Of a stretch of 48,255 bases of DNA, positions 1-7,544 are shown one piece after another. Positions within the stretch are counted from its first letter, which is position 1. Each line of letters opens with the position of its first letter. This DNA comes from Actinomycetota bacterium (GTDB lineage Bacteria > Actinomycetota > CADDZG01 > WHSQ01). A program made the position numbers and the translations under genes. Where the stretch lies: assembly GCA_009379915.1 (NCBI GenBank), contig WHSV01000018.1:1-48255 (forward strand). Reading direction: 5' to 3'. A model generated the notes under the pieces. That model had not been told where the DNA came from. It made no database searches and worked only from the letters and a program-made list of their open reading frames with translations.

Positions 1-2
1 TC

Positions 3-71
3 GGCACGGCCGACGGCACCATCATCGCCGCCATCATGACGGCCCACATCGCGACCATCAGAGCGGCCTGA
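3..71 (+). CDS. C-terminal end of an unidentified protein (partial)
   Basis: An open frame enters from the left edge and stops at TGA 69-71. The 22 visible residues (ending AHIATIRAA) are Ala/Ile-rich and helical in character, like a real C-terminus. The family cannot be told from this much. The stop lies 30 bases before a tRNA-Met remnant on the opposite strand. Confidence 0.35.
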   Translation, partial: GTADGTIIAAIMTAHIATIRAA

Positions 72-100
72 CGGAGAGACCAGGCCGATGTCATCGGCAT

Positions 101-147
101 GGCCAGCGCCGGCTGGACTCGAACCAGCGACCAGCGGATTATGAAGC
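101..147 (-). other. 3' half of a tRNA-Met(CAU) gene, remnant or attachment site
   Basis: Read on the minus strand, this has a CAT anticodon (complement of 141-143) followed by AATCCGC, then a T-arm with a perfect 5-bp stem GCTGG/CCAGC around a TTCGAGT loop (complement of 112-128). The D-arm and 5' half are absent; a perfect hairpin lies where they should be. tRNA 3' halves without the 5' half are typical leftovers of integrase attachment sites. It could also be a tRNA gene broken by rearrangement. The acceptor strand is only weakly recognisable. Confidence 0.6.
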
Positions 148-151
148 TCCC

Positions 152-180
152 GGCGAACTCCCAAGCACCGGGAGTTCGCC
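152..180. terminator. Perfect 11-bp stem-loop, terminator-like
   Basis: GGCGAACTCCC and GGGAGTTCGCC are perfect complements around a 7-base AAGCACC loop. There is no clear T-run on either side, so intrinsic termination is not certain. The hairpin abuts the 5' edge of the tRNA-Met remnant and takes the place of its missing 5' half. Confidence 0.5.
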
Positions 181-318
181 GCTCTGGGTTTGCGGTCTTT
201 CGTGGATAGCCAGCCACGCCCCCGGAGTGCTCTGCGGCTTCCCCAAACCCGCGGCGGTTCAAAGCCAAGACGGTGGTTGGAAACGGCACCTCTGAGAGTG
301 GGCTCATCATCACGCGTG

Positions 319-340
319 CCTGTTGCCCGCCTGTTGCCCG
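319..340 (+). repeat. Two tandem copies of an 11-bp unit, possible integrase arm sites
   Basis: The unit CCTGTTGCCCG occurs twice head to tail with an 11-base period, 150 bases upstream of tRNA-Glu remnant copy 1. A related pair with the same period (unit CTCTTGCCATT) lies upstream of copy 2 at 7241-7262. The shared core is CT(G/C)TTGCC. Short paired direct repeats flanking a core site are typical arm-type sites of lambda-class integrases; that role is inferred here. Confidence 0.45.
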
Positions 341-460
341 CGCCAACGAAAAACGACGACAGACGACGAGAGCGCGGAATGCCCTCTATCCGCCTGTCTA
401 GCTGCGAAAACACAAAGCTGTGGAAGGCGATGGCAAGCATTGAAAAACCTCCGAATCGCC

Positions 461-504
461 CTTTCAAGGCGGTAGCACGGGTTCAAATCCCGTTGGGGCC
501 ACCA
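461..504 (+). repeat. tRNA-Glu(UUC) 3'-end remnant, attachment-site copy 1
   Basis: This segment holds the anticodon loop CTTTCAA (anticodon TTC), the 3' strand of the anticodon stem GGCGG, the variable region, a T-arm ACGGG-TTCAAAT-CCCGT, the acceptor strand TGGGGCC and ACCA. TCGCC just upstream (456-460) pairs with GGCGG, so this copy keeps the complete anticodon arm. The D-arm and 5' acceptor strand are missing, so it is not a functional gene. Bases 469-503 recur identically at 7505-7539 and 14872-14906. It marks the left end of the first presumed integrated segment. Confidence 0.8.
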
Positions 505-603
505 AGTTAAAGTCGAAGGCCACCACGTAGGCGAGCTGTTCGACAGAAGCGGCCGCCGCCTCCGGGACGCCGCTGCTCCGAGCAGATGCTGCTGCAAAGT
601 GTA

Positions 604-989
604 ACGAGGTTGGTCGGCTATTTTAGCCCGGACGGGGTTTCCTCGGACGACTACCCCTGCAACGACAACGGCCAGAACTGCAAGGGGAAAATCTACGCCC
701 GCTCGGTCGCCGGAGTCACCCCCTCGCGATACATCACCTGGTTCCAGGCCCAGCAGGCCCTGGCCAACTCCGGAAAGCGCCTGCCCACGGGCAACCGGCG
801 CCGGTAGCTGGAGCTTTAGCGACGACCGTCAGGGCATCTCCGGCGCGGCGACGACCGGCGAGCCTGGCGCTCTGATCCGTGGCGGCAGCTTCGTTTTCGG
901 GACGGGCCCGGGTCCGTTCGCGGTATTTGCCGCCTTCGGCCCATCCTACCCTGGGTGACAACGGCCTCGGCTTCCGCGGGGCCCGCTAA
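604..989 (+). pseudogene. Formylglycine-generating-enzyme/SUMF1-fold protein, internally deleted and frameshifted
   Basis: Three pieces of one FGE-sulfatase domain can be pieced together. The first (about 604-795) contains IYARSVAGVTPSRYITWFQ and ends at GKRLPT. After a frame change come SWSFSDDRQG and GALIRGGSF (about 808-955). After a second shift come DNGLGFRGAR and a TAA stop at 987-989. Intact family members have dozens of further residues between GKRLPT and the SFSDD segment, so the centre is deleted as well as the frame broken. The fold is shared by formylglycine-generating enzymes, EgtB and other non-haem iron or copper enzymes; the original substrate cannot be told. It lies 100 bases from tRNA-Glu copy 1, where the integrase stump found at the other two copies is missing. 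Confidence 0.75.
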
Positions 990-1124
990 TCGTCCAGGTG
1001 GAGTGCAAGGAGCGTCCCACCTCGTATCGGACAAGCAAGAGCTACTACTCCTCCGGCAAGATGGGCCCGAGCGCATCGCGGTAGCCGATGAGTCCATCGT
1101 CTTAGATGCGATCGGGATCTGAAC

Positions 1125-2277
1125 TAGTGCGTCCTTGCCTTAGTTACATCCATGTATTCACTTCTCTCATGCTCGTTCGAGGAGAGGAGTGGTCATGCGA
1201 CTTCGCCCGCTTGAGTTGCGCGATGGAGATCGGGCAGTGCTGGAGCGACGTGCGCGTTCCAAGACCGCGTCTCAGCGCAACGTGACGCGCGCCCGCATCA
1301 TCCTCATGGCCGCACAAGGACAACCGAACACGGCGATCGCACAAGCGGTCGGGATCAACCAGTGGCAGGTCGGCAGGTGGCGCAAGCGCTATAAGAACAA
1401 GGGTCTGGACGGCCTCAAGGATGCGCCGAGGCCGGGGCGACCGCTCGTCTACGGACACGACGACCGGCTCAAGATCGTCAAGACGATCTGTGATGAGCCG
1501 CCTGCGCCTGCGTCGCGGTGGACGATGGACGCGGTCGCCAAGTCTCTGGCCGACGATGTCGGCATCTCGGCGTCGCAGATCTACCGGATCTGCGTGTCGC
1601 TCGACCTCAAGCCATGGCAGGTGAGATCGTGGATGACCTCCCACGACCCGGACTTCTGGGAAAAGGCTGCGGATGTTTGCGGGCTCTACCTCAATCCGCC
1701 CGAGAACGCCATCGTGTACTCGATCGACGAGAAGTCCGGCATGCAGGCGAAGTCCCGCACCAACCCCACCAAGCCGGTGATCCCGGGGCTCCCCGCCCGC
1801 CAGGAGTTCGAATACAGAAGGCACGGGACCGCGGTGCTCTACGCCGCCCTCGAGGTGCACGAGGGAGGCGTCGACGGGTGGGTGGCGGACTCGACCCGCA
1901 GCGACAACTTCGTGGCCTTCCTGTCCGACCTTGTTCACAGGACCCCGAAGGGCTCGAGCTGCACTGCATCGTGGACAACTTGTCGGCGCATTCGACCAAG
2001 ACGGTGGAGGTCTTCTTGGATGACAACCCGCATGTGTTCCTTCACAACACACCGACGCATGCTAGCTGGCTCAACCAGGTCGAGCTGTTTCTGTCGATCA
2101 TCTCCCGGCGCCTGCTCCGCCGCGGCGAGTTCAACTCGGTCGATGACATGGCCGCCAAGCTCATTGCCTTCATCGACGACTACAACCGGACCGCGAAGCC
2201 ATTCCGCTGGACCTACGATGGCCGTCCCCTCCAGGTAGCGTGAAAGACATGGACGTCATTTACGCGCGAGAGCACTA
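1125..2277. mobile_element. IS630-family insertion sequence, complete ends
   Basis: Imperfect inverted repeats of about 40 bases bound the element. Both ends begin CTAGTGC inward, and each repeat finishes with a TCCATGT...TTCAC block beside the transposase gene. Each outer end has a TA dinucleotide (1125-1126 and 2276-2277), which fits the TA target preference of the IS630/Tc1-mariner superfamily. The single gene inside is frameshifted. The element sits between the broken FGE gene and the membrane-protein cassette. Confidence 0.8.
1195..2243 (+). pseudogene. IS630-type DDE transposase, frameshifted (or made by programmed -1 frameshifting)
   Basis: The N-terminal part has a helix-turn-helix (RNVTRARIILMAAQG, NTAIAQAVGINQWQVGRW) followed by a winged-helix linker. 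The catalytic core begins with the first Asp in VYSIDEKSG. Around 1945-1960 the frame moves back one base, and the rest of the core continues with the second Asp in IVDNLSAHSTK and the Glu in WLNQVELFLSI, ending at 2243. The whole DDE triad is therefore encoded, but in two frames. ATG 1195 is preferred because GGAGAGGAG lies just upstream; GTG 1189 is also open. The break is near CCCC and GGG runs, so a true mutation, a sequencing indel and programmed -1 slippage (known in some IS families) are all possible. Confidence 0.85.
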
Positions 2278-2536
2278 GTGCCATCAATGGGGCCGTTGCC
2301 GGTGAATCGAACAATCTTCGCATCACCCGAGGTCGCGGGCGCGAGGCGCCATCGCACGACAATCACGCGTGGTGTCCGAGGCGCTGGCGCGCGTCGATGT
2401 AGTACCCGTCCTTAACCCGGCGGACCACGACCAGAAGCGGACGGCGGCCATCCCCGGCGACGCTCACCGACGCCATGAACTCGGCAGGGGTAGTATCGAC
2501 GCCCGAGATGCCGCGTACTCCAGTCAAGGAGGTCTC

Positions 2537-2782
2537 GTGAAGGAGTTGCTGCCGTTTTGCGCCGGGCTCGCGGTCGGAGGCGGGCTCGCGTTCGTGCGCC
2601 CGATGGTCCGCTGGCTCGCTCTCCCCGGCCTGTGCGTGCCGCTCGGCGCGTTGATGAGCTGGGTGAACGGCGAGCTCGGTTCGAGCCTTTGGCCCGTGTT
2701 CGTCTCGCTCGACGCCCTCCTCGTCTGGGCCGGCGCGGTGCTCGCGCTCGCCGCGATCGCGGCGCGGCGGCGAATCGGGTAG
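2537..2782 (+). CDS. Small membrane protein, unknown function
   Basis: This 81-residue protein starts at GTG 2537 with an AAGGAGG ribosome site five bases away. Two or three hydrophobic segments are visible: LPFCAGLAVGGGLAF, a central LPGLCVPLGALM and a C-terminal LLVWAGAVLALAAIAA followed by RRR. The frame is open to 2369, but the upstream residues lack coding character. It is 15 bases ahead of the next gene on the same strand, making a likely three-gene operon through 5496. No family is recognised. Confidence 0.7.
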   Translation: MKELLPFCAGLAVGGGLAFVRPMVRWLALPGLCVPLGALMSWVNGELGSSLWPVFVSLDALLVWAGAVLALAAIAARRRIG

Positions 2783-2797
2783 CCGGTACGTCGCGCC

Positions 2798-4069
2798 GTG
2801 ACGCTCGCCGAGTTCCTGAAAGGGCTGCTCCTGCGGACACCGCAGGAGATTCTCGTCGCGCTCCTTCGCGCGCTCCTGCTCCTTCCCGTTTTCCTACTCG
2901 TGCTGCTGCTGAAGCTGTGGGAGTGGCTGCTGTGGCTCCTCCACACGAAGACGCTTCGACCCGAGGAGACCGAGGATCCGTGCGGGAGGATCCCTGAGGT
3001 GCTCGTCCGCCGTCCCGATCCGTCGATCTACAGCCAGACGTACCTCGCCGCGCAGGGGGTCCCCGTGACGTGGAACAACCCCGACATCTGGATCGCGCCC
3101 GCGGCGAACCCGGGTGCCGTCGAGCCCGACTCGTACCACCTCGAGGCGAACACCGACTACATCGTGAGCGTCCGCGCGCACAACGCGTCAACCGATCCCG
3201 CGATCGGCGTCCGCGTGCGCTTGGTCTACCGCCCGTGGAGCTTCAACTCGCCGGACGTGACGCCCGTCGAAATTGACGCCGGCGGCAACGAAGTCGTCCG
3301 CAGCGTCGACATCGCCGCGATGGGGTCGGCGGTCGCGCAGTTCAACTGGCATACGCCCGCGCTCGCGCCCGGGGAAAGCGCGCACTACTGCCTGCAGGCG
3401 CACCTTTCCCACCCGCTCGACGTGAACCTCGGGAACAACATGGGGCAGGAGAACACGAACGTCTACAGCCAAAATCCGGGATTCGTCTCGCCCGGCGAGC
3501 TCGCCGCGCTCGACATCCCGCTCTTCAACGTCGGACGGCGTGCGAAGACCGTCCGCTTCAGGGTCGATGCGTACGAGGTCGCGACGGACGACCGGGTGGA
3601 GGTGAGGCTCGAGCGCAGCCGTGGCCGCTCACGCATGCGGTTGAGCGATCGGCTGGGACACGCGCTCCCGACGGTCGAGCCGGTGGAGGTGCACCGTCCG
3701 CGTCGATCGACCGACGACGCGCCCGAGCGCGCTGTCACCGAGACTCGGCGTCGCTCGAAAGCGCTCTTCGGGCGCGTCTGCTTCAGCAGCCCGAAGTCGC
3801 GCTTCGAGGTCGTCCGCACGCGCTACAGCGGCTTCGACGAGCTTCGCGCGCAGATTCTCGACCGCGACTACTCGCTGCCGCCCACGATGACCGTCGCTGC
3901 GCCCGAGCGCGTCACGCTCGAGCCCGCCGCGGCCGCGACTCCGGCGTTCGAGATCCAGGTTCCCGCGGACGCCCGGCCCGGGACACGGCTACCGATGAAC
4001 ATCCGTGCCGAGACCGAGGACGGCGTGCTCATCGGCGGCGTCACTCTCTTCTTCCACGTGAGGCCCTAA
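2798..4069 (+). CDS. Membrane-anchored protein with an extracytoplasmic beta-sandwich region, unknown function
   Basis: This 423-residue product begins with a strongly hydrophobic stretch (about residues 20-48, LLLLPVFLLVLLLKLWEWLL) that would act as a signal anchor. The remainder is soluble. Residues 90-230 contain EANTDYIVSVRAHNAS and LAPGESAHYCLQAHLSHP, the pattern of Ig-like/CARDB domains that handle transport or adhesion outside the cell. The C-terminal 60 residues (MTVAAPERVTLEP to GGVTLFFHVRP) look like a second beta-sandwich. Its GTG start has no strong ribosome site, but the gene overlaps the next by one base (TAATG), indicating translational coupling. The fold assignment is inference from pattern; the function is unknown. 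Confidence 0.7.
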   Translation: MTLAEFLKGLLLRTPQEILVALLRALLLLPVFLLVLLLKLWEWLLWLLHTKTLRPEETEDPCGRIPEVLVRRPDPSIYSQTYLAAQGVPVTWNNPDIWIAPAANPGAVEPDSYHLEANTDYIVSVRAHNASTDPAIGVRVRLVYRPWSFNSPDVTPVEIDAGGNEVVRSVDIAAMGSAVAQFNWHTPALAPGESAHYCLQAHLSHPLDVNLGNNMGQENTNVYSQNPGFVSPGELAALDIPLFNVGRRAKTVRFRVDAYEVATDDRVEVRLERSRGRSRMRLSDRLGHALPTVEPVEVHRPRRSTDDAPERAVTETRRRSKALFGRVCFSSPKSRFEVVRTRYSGFDELRAQILDRDYSLPPTMTVAAPERVTLEPAAAATPAFEIQVPADARPGTRLPMNIRAETEDGVLIGGVTLFFHVRP

Positions 4070-5496
4070 TGCCACGCGACATCCCCACCTACTCGGAGTG
4101 CGCACCGCCCGGCGAGGCGCGAAGCCACAAGCAGCTCGGCGGGATCGCCGGAACCATCGGTAACGCGATCCTCGAGCACACGGCGGTGACGGTGGCCGCG
4201 CTGCTCGCGCTTCTCGTCGGGCTCGTCCTCCTGAACAACCCGCTGACGTGGGCGGTACTCGGCGTGGTCATCATCGCCGGCCTCGAAGAGTTCAAGGACT
4301 GGTACTACAACGGGCGGCTCCTCTGCATCGTCGATCGCGACTGCGCGATTGGCACCGTGATCGCGGAGCCGGAGGCCGCGTTCGACGGCGACCGGAAGCT
4401 CAACCTTTCGCTGGCGCCGTACAGCCAGGGGCAGGTGGTCGAGACGCTGCTCGACCACATCGCGACGAACGAGACGATGCTGATCGACAACGCGAGCTTC
4501 AACGACCCGCCGTTCCACGCGAGCGCACCGCCGCTGCCGGTCGCCGCGCAGCGCGAGAACGATCTCGGAATCCTCCGCGGCTACCTGCGGGCGCTACGCA
4601 GCAGCGACCCCGACGACGGCGACGCGGAGTCGCGAATGTTCCGTCAGCTCCTGATCGGCGTGGTGCACCGACTGATGTCGGATCCGGCGCGGAACTTTTA
4701 CAACCGGTACTACCGTAAGGACGCGGCGTTCATCGCGCCCGGCTCGGCGCTCGACAACGCGATCCCGCGCGACTTCGACACGGCGGTGAACTGGGCAGGG
4801 CCGAACGCACAGAGCGCGGCAACGGAGTTCAACGCGTACATCGGCCGCGACGACTCACTCAACCCCGAGTTCCGGTTCGATACCACGCACGTCGTGCCCT
4901 ACCTCCACTGCGAGATCGAGGGGTACTACATCAAGCTTCTGATCGACAACTTGATCCTCGCGTTCTCCGCGTGGCTCGCAGCGATGCTGCTCCTCTTCTT
5001 CCTCACGCCGTTGGCGCCGCTGATCGCCCTCGGGATCGCGTTGTTGATCTTCTTGATCAAGTGGGTGATCGACGAGCTGACCGGCAACGACGGTGACGCC
5101 GACGAGCCCGACGTCGACGTCGACGACCCCGACGTGACGGACGACGCAGTGCTCGCGTCCTCGGGCGACGTCGTCGTCACGTACGGGAACTGGATCATGG
5201 ACACCGAGCACCACAACTACTTCGAGATCCATCCCGTGCGCGCCTACTACCTCGTCGCGCGCAATTCGCTGGGCCGCGAGCCGGTCCTCATCAACGGGAA
5301 CATGGAGCAGGAGGAGTTCGGGCACGAGAACTTCGACGTCCGGGAAATCGACGCGACGCGCGCGGACGAGATCTGTCGGATCATCACGCGCGGCGAAGAG
5401 GGCGGAACCGACGACGTGATCGAGCGGGCGGGGCCCGAAGCCCTCTCGTACGGGCTGCGCGCCTGGTACGCGGGCGGCAAGCAGCGGATCGCCTGA
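4069..5496 (+). CDS. Multi-pass membrane protein with an EIHPV-motif domain, unknown function
   Basis: The 475-residue product has a hydrophobic hairpin near residues 36-72 (VTVAALLALLVGLVLL, WAVLGVVIIAGL), a soluble middle domain of about 210 residues, a second membrane hairpin near 295-340 (AAMLLLFFLTPLAPLIALG), an acidic linker (DADEPDVDVDDPDVTDD) and a C-terminal domain. That domain carries GNWIMDTEHHNYFEIHPV. A D-x-x-H-x4-E-[IL]-H-P-V pattern is reminiscent of a metal site, but I cannot name the family. ATG 4069 overlaps the previous stop, so the two membrane proteins are co-translated and probably act together. Confidence 0.7.
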   Translation: MPRDIPTYSECAPPGEARSHKQLGGIAGTIGNAILEHTAVTVAALLALLVGLVLLNNPLTWAVLGVVIIAGLEEFKDWYYNGRLLCIVDRDCAIGTVIAEPEAAFDGDRKLNLSLAPYSQGQVVETLLDHIATNETMLIDNASFNDPPFHASAPPLPVAAQRENDLGILRGYLRALRSSDPDDGDAESRMFRQLLIGVVHRLMSDPARNFYNRYYRKDAAFIAPGSALDNAIPRDFDTAVNWAGPNAQSAATEFNAYIGRDDSLNPEFRFDTTHVVPYLHCEIEGYYIKLLIDNLILAFSAWLAAMLLLFFLTPLAPLIALGIALLIFLIKWVIDELTGNDGDADEPDVDVDDPDVTDDAVLASSGDVVVTYGNWIMDTEHHNYFEIHPVRAYYLVARNSLGREPVLINGNMEQEEFGHENFDVREIDATRADEICRIITRGEEGGTDDVIERAGPEALSYGLRAWYAGGKQRIA

Positions 5497-5506
5497 GGCA
5501 GCGCGG

Positions 5507-5635
5507 CTACGCCTGCTCGCGCGCGGCGCTTCTGATCGCCGCCGCAGTCGTCACCGCCGTCGAGATCTGTACGCGCTCGCGAGCGCTACGCGGAGCCGCC
5601 TGGGTCAGACCCGCTTCCCGAATCATCTCAGTCAC
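5507..5635 (-). CDS. Possible 42-residue peptide, unknown function
   Basis: A GTG at 5635 is preceded on the minus strand by AAGGGGAGGTGA, an unusually good ribosome site with about five bases spacing. The frame runs VTEMIREAGLTQAAPRSARE to AREQA and stops at 5507, converging on the membrane-protein gene. It is Ala/Arg-rich with one predicted amphipathic helix. GC-rich DNA makes such frames by chance; the ribosome site is the only positive evidence. Confidence 0.3.
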   Translation of the reverse strand: MTEMIREAGLTQAAPRSARERVQISTAVTTAAAIRSAAREQA

Positions 5636-5753
5636 GGTCACCTCCCCTTGTCGCAGTTCGTGTTTGCGAGTTATCGAGATCAACCGAAAATTGAAAGCGG
5701 TGCGCGCGCCAGCGGCTATGAGGCTAGAGCTAGAGCGCGAGGGACATTGCGCT

Positions 5754-6554
5754 TCAGCGGATCTTCGAGAACCCGACCGTCTCGCAAACATCCACCATCC
5801 GTCGGATGTCGTCGTATGTCTCGGGACCGACCGAAACTAACTTCTCGACCATCCCGCGGCCAAGGACGTTCTTTTTGAAGTCGCCATCGCGGTGTAGCCC
5901 CACAAGTATTTCGCGAACCTCATCGTGGAAATCCTGAGAGAACCGCCTTGATACGGCAACTGGCTGAATGGTCGACGGTCCGAGCGTGTCGATCACCATC
6001 AGCGACTCGGCGAGGTGGGGATGGTCCCGCAGTTCGATCGCAAGGACCTGTGAGTCAATAGCCGAGGCATCCACCACTCGATCACGGACCATCCGAATCG
6101 CCTTCTCATGGAAGCCAGCCTCGATCACTTCACCAAAGAAGCCGTTTGTCTCGCCCAGGGTGACGAGATGGTAACGGGTGATCCCGTATCCCGAATGGGA
6201 CAGCGGCTCGTTGTAGGCCCACGATCGCCCACGGAGGTCGGCGAAGGTGCGGATGCCGCTGTCCCGATGCACGAGCACATCGGAGAAGTAAATCGGCTTG
6301 CCCTCGTATCGGTCACCTTCGAGGACCGGAGCCGCGATCGGGGTCGCTGGTGAGATGCCCTCACGCTCGAACATGACGTATGGGAGGCTGCAGACAAAGC
6401 AGATATCGTTGATGTCGTTGCGACAGTTCTCGTAGTCGCTCTCCACGACCAACTCGGTGCTCATGCCGAGACGTGCCCCAACCACATCGGCTATCGCTTG
6501 GTAGACGGGCATCATGTTTGGAGCAAGGAACGTGCCGAAACGAAGGTCAGCCAT
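5754..6554 (-). CDS. PhnD-like (phosphate/phosphonate-type) substrate-binding protein without a signal peptide
   Basis: The 266-residue product matches the type-2 periplasmic binding fold of PhnD/PtxB proteins. Visible features are LRFGTFLAPNMMPVYQAIAD at the N-terminus, DINDICFVCSLPYVMFER, an ADLRGRSWAYNEPLSHSGY segment (family consensus: DLkGk.fa..dp.S.SGy) and DASAIDSQVL. ATG 6554 follows a GAGGAG site about ten bases upstream; GTG 6557 is the alternative. There is no export signal or lipobox and no permease or ATPase alongside, so it is not an ordinary importer component. It may be a cytosolic sensor or an orphan. Specificity for phosphonate cannot be read from the sequence. Confidence 0.8.
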   Translation of the reverse strand: MADLRFGTFLAPNMMPVYQAIADVVGARLGMSTELVVESDYENCRNDINDICFVCSLPYVMFEREGISPATPIAAPVLEGDRYEGKPIYFSDVLVHRDSGIRTFADLRGRSWAYNEPLSHSGYGITRYHLVTLGETNGFFGEVIEAGFHEKAIRMVRDRVVDASAIDSQVLAIELRDHPHLAESLMVIDTLGPSTIQPVAVSRRFSQDFHDEVREILVGLHRDGDFKKNVLGRGMVEKLVSVGPETYDDIRRMVDVCETVGFSKIR

Positions 6555-7240
6555 CACCCGTGTGCTCCTCGAAGATGTTTGATCTCCTCTCGACTATTTG
6601 CCGGAACGATCTCGCGCAAATCGCCTGAACCCCGTGGCTCGATGTAGTCATAAAGGTGCTTCCGTCATCCTTGTTCGCCAGGACTGTCTTCGACTCGATC
6701 ATCCCCCCAATCCTGGGCGTCCCCCCCGATGCCCCAAGCTGCGTAGAGGTCGGAACCAACCAAATGTCCCGGGTCTGTCCCACCGGCGTGAATGCCTCCA
6801 GTCAACCGTTGCCGACGCTGATACGGGATCGCGAGACACCACCTACGGGCCGGCAGAGTCTTCGACTAGGACCTGATCAGAAGTCTGCAGCCGGCATTCC
6901 AACCATTCACCCATGTCCGACACACCTTCTCGCATCCACGGCTGGTCGGGTGTAACGAGCACGCGTTGGCAGATCTGAACGGGTGGTCGTCCCTACAGTG
7001 GTTGGCGAAATGCATCCTCGCTGGTGGTAGAACGCGATTGGTAATCAAAGGATCTCGCCAAGGAGCCAACAACTTGGCTCGAGGACAACCTTCCTTCACC
7101 ATGTAGTAGCCTCGCTATCCTGAAGAATAGTCCTCATTCGAGTGAGTGACGTCAGGTTGCGGCGATCTCTTTCTGAGGAGACGCGAATGGCCGATCAGTG
7201 GCGAGGACCCAAGGTGCGAGTCCTCCTCCCCACCCAATGG
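6555..7240. other. Region without a convincing gene
   Basis: Upstream of the PhnD-like gene, a 78-residue minus frame (6547-6783, containing GGMIESKTVLANKDDGSTFM) overlaps its start and might be a small leading gene, but it matches nothing I recognise and has no clear ribosome site. The rest, to the 11-bp repeats at 7241, shows no coding, RNA or repeat signal. It is the distal end of the first presumed integrated segment. Confidence 0.4.
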
Positions 7241-7262
7241 CTCTTGCCATTCTCTTGCCATT
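7241..7262 (+). repeat. Two tandem copies of an 11-bp unit upstream of tRNA-Glu copy 2
   Basis: CTCTTGCCATT is repeated twice with an 11-base period. It resembles the pair at 319-340 in unit length and core (CT[GC]TTGCC). A single degenerate version, TGGCTCTTGATCT, lies upstream of tRNA-Glu copy 3 near 14640, in a similar CCCCACC context. Arm-type integrase binding sites are the likeliest explanation, by inference. Confidence 0.45.
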
Positions 7263-7496
7263 CTCAGTTTCGTGATCAACAAGAATGAATCAGGACCAGC
7301 AGGAACGAAGGCGTCCGCTCGGCAAGCGCACGCGGGCGGCTTAAGGCGAGTGTCAGCGTCGCTGCAAAACTGATCCCCCTAGCGACGGTCGAATTTCGAC
7401 CCCCCACCCCGGAATCCACACAACGTTCGACGACGTTGCCCAGCTAATCGCCACATCCGCCGCAGTTCGAAGTTGCTCGAAACTCCCCGAGCCGAC

Positions 7497-7540
7497 CCTT
7501 TCAAGCGGTAGCACGGGTTCAAATCCCGTTGGGGCCACCC
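7497..7540 (+). repeat. tRNA-Glu 3'-end remnant, attachment-site copy 2
   Basis: Bases 7505-7539 are identical to 469-503 (T-arm plus acceptor strand). The anticodon-stem part has lost one G and the terminal A of CCA is C. About 75 bases upstream (TTCGAAGTTGCTCGAAACTC...) and 180 bases downstream are clearly related to the flanks of copy 3, so both junctions come from related integrative elements. Confidence 0.8.
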
Positions 7541-7544
7541 AGCA

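Noticed and set aside
310-597. Minus-strand open frame reading WWPQRDLNPCYRLE across tRNA-Glu copy 1 (and similar frames at 7353-7538 and 14704-14889)
   Set aside because: These are translations of the antisense of a tRNA T-arm, a frequent false protein; the tRNA remnant explains the conservation.
1144-2052. 302-residue minus-strand frame over the IS630 element
   Set aside because: Antisense shadow; the plus strand carries the HTH and the DDE residues of a transposase.
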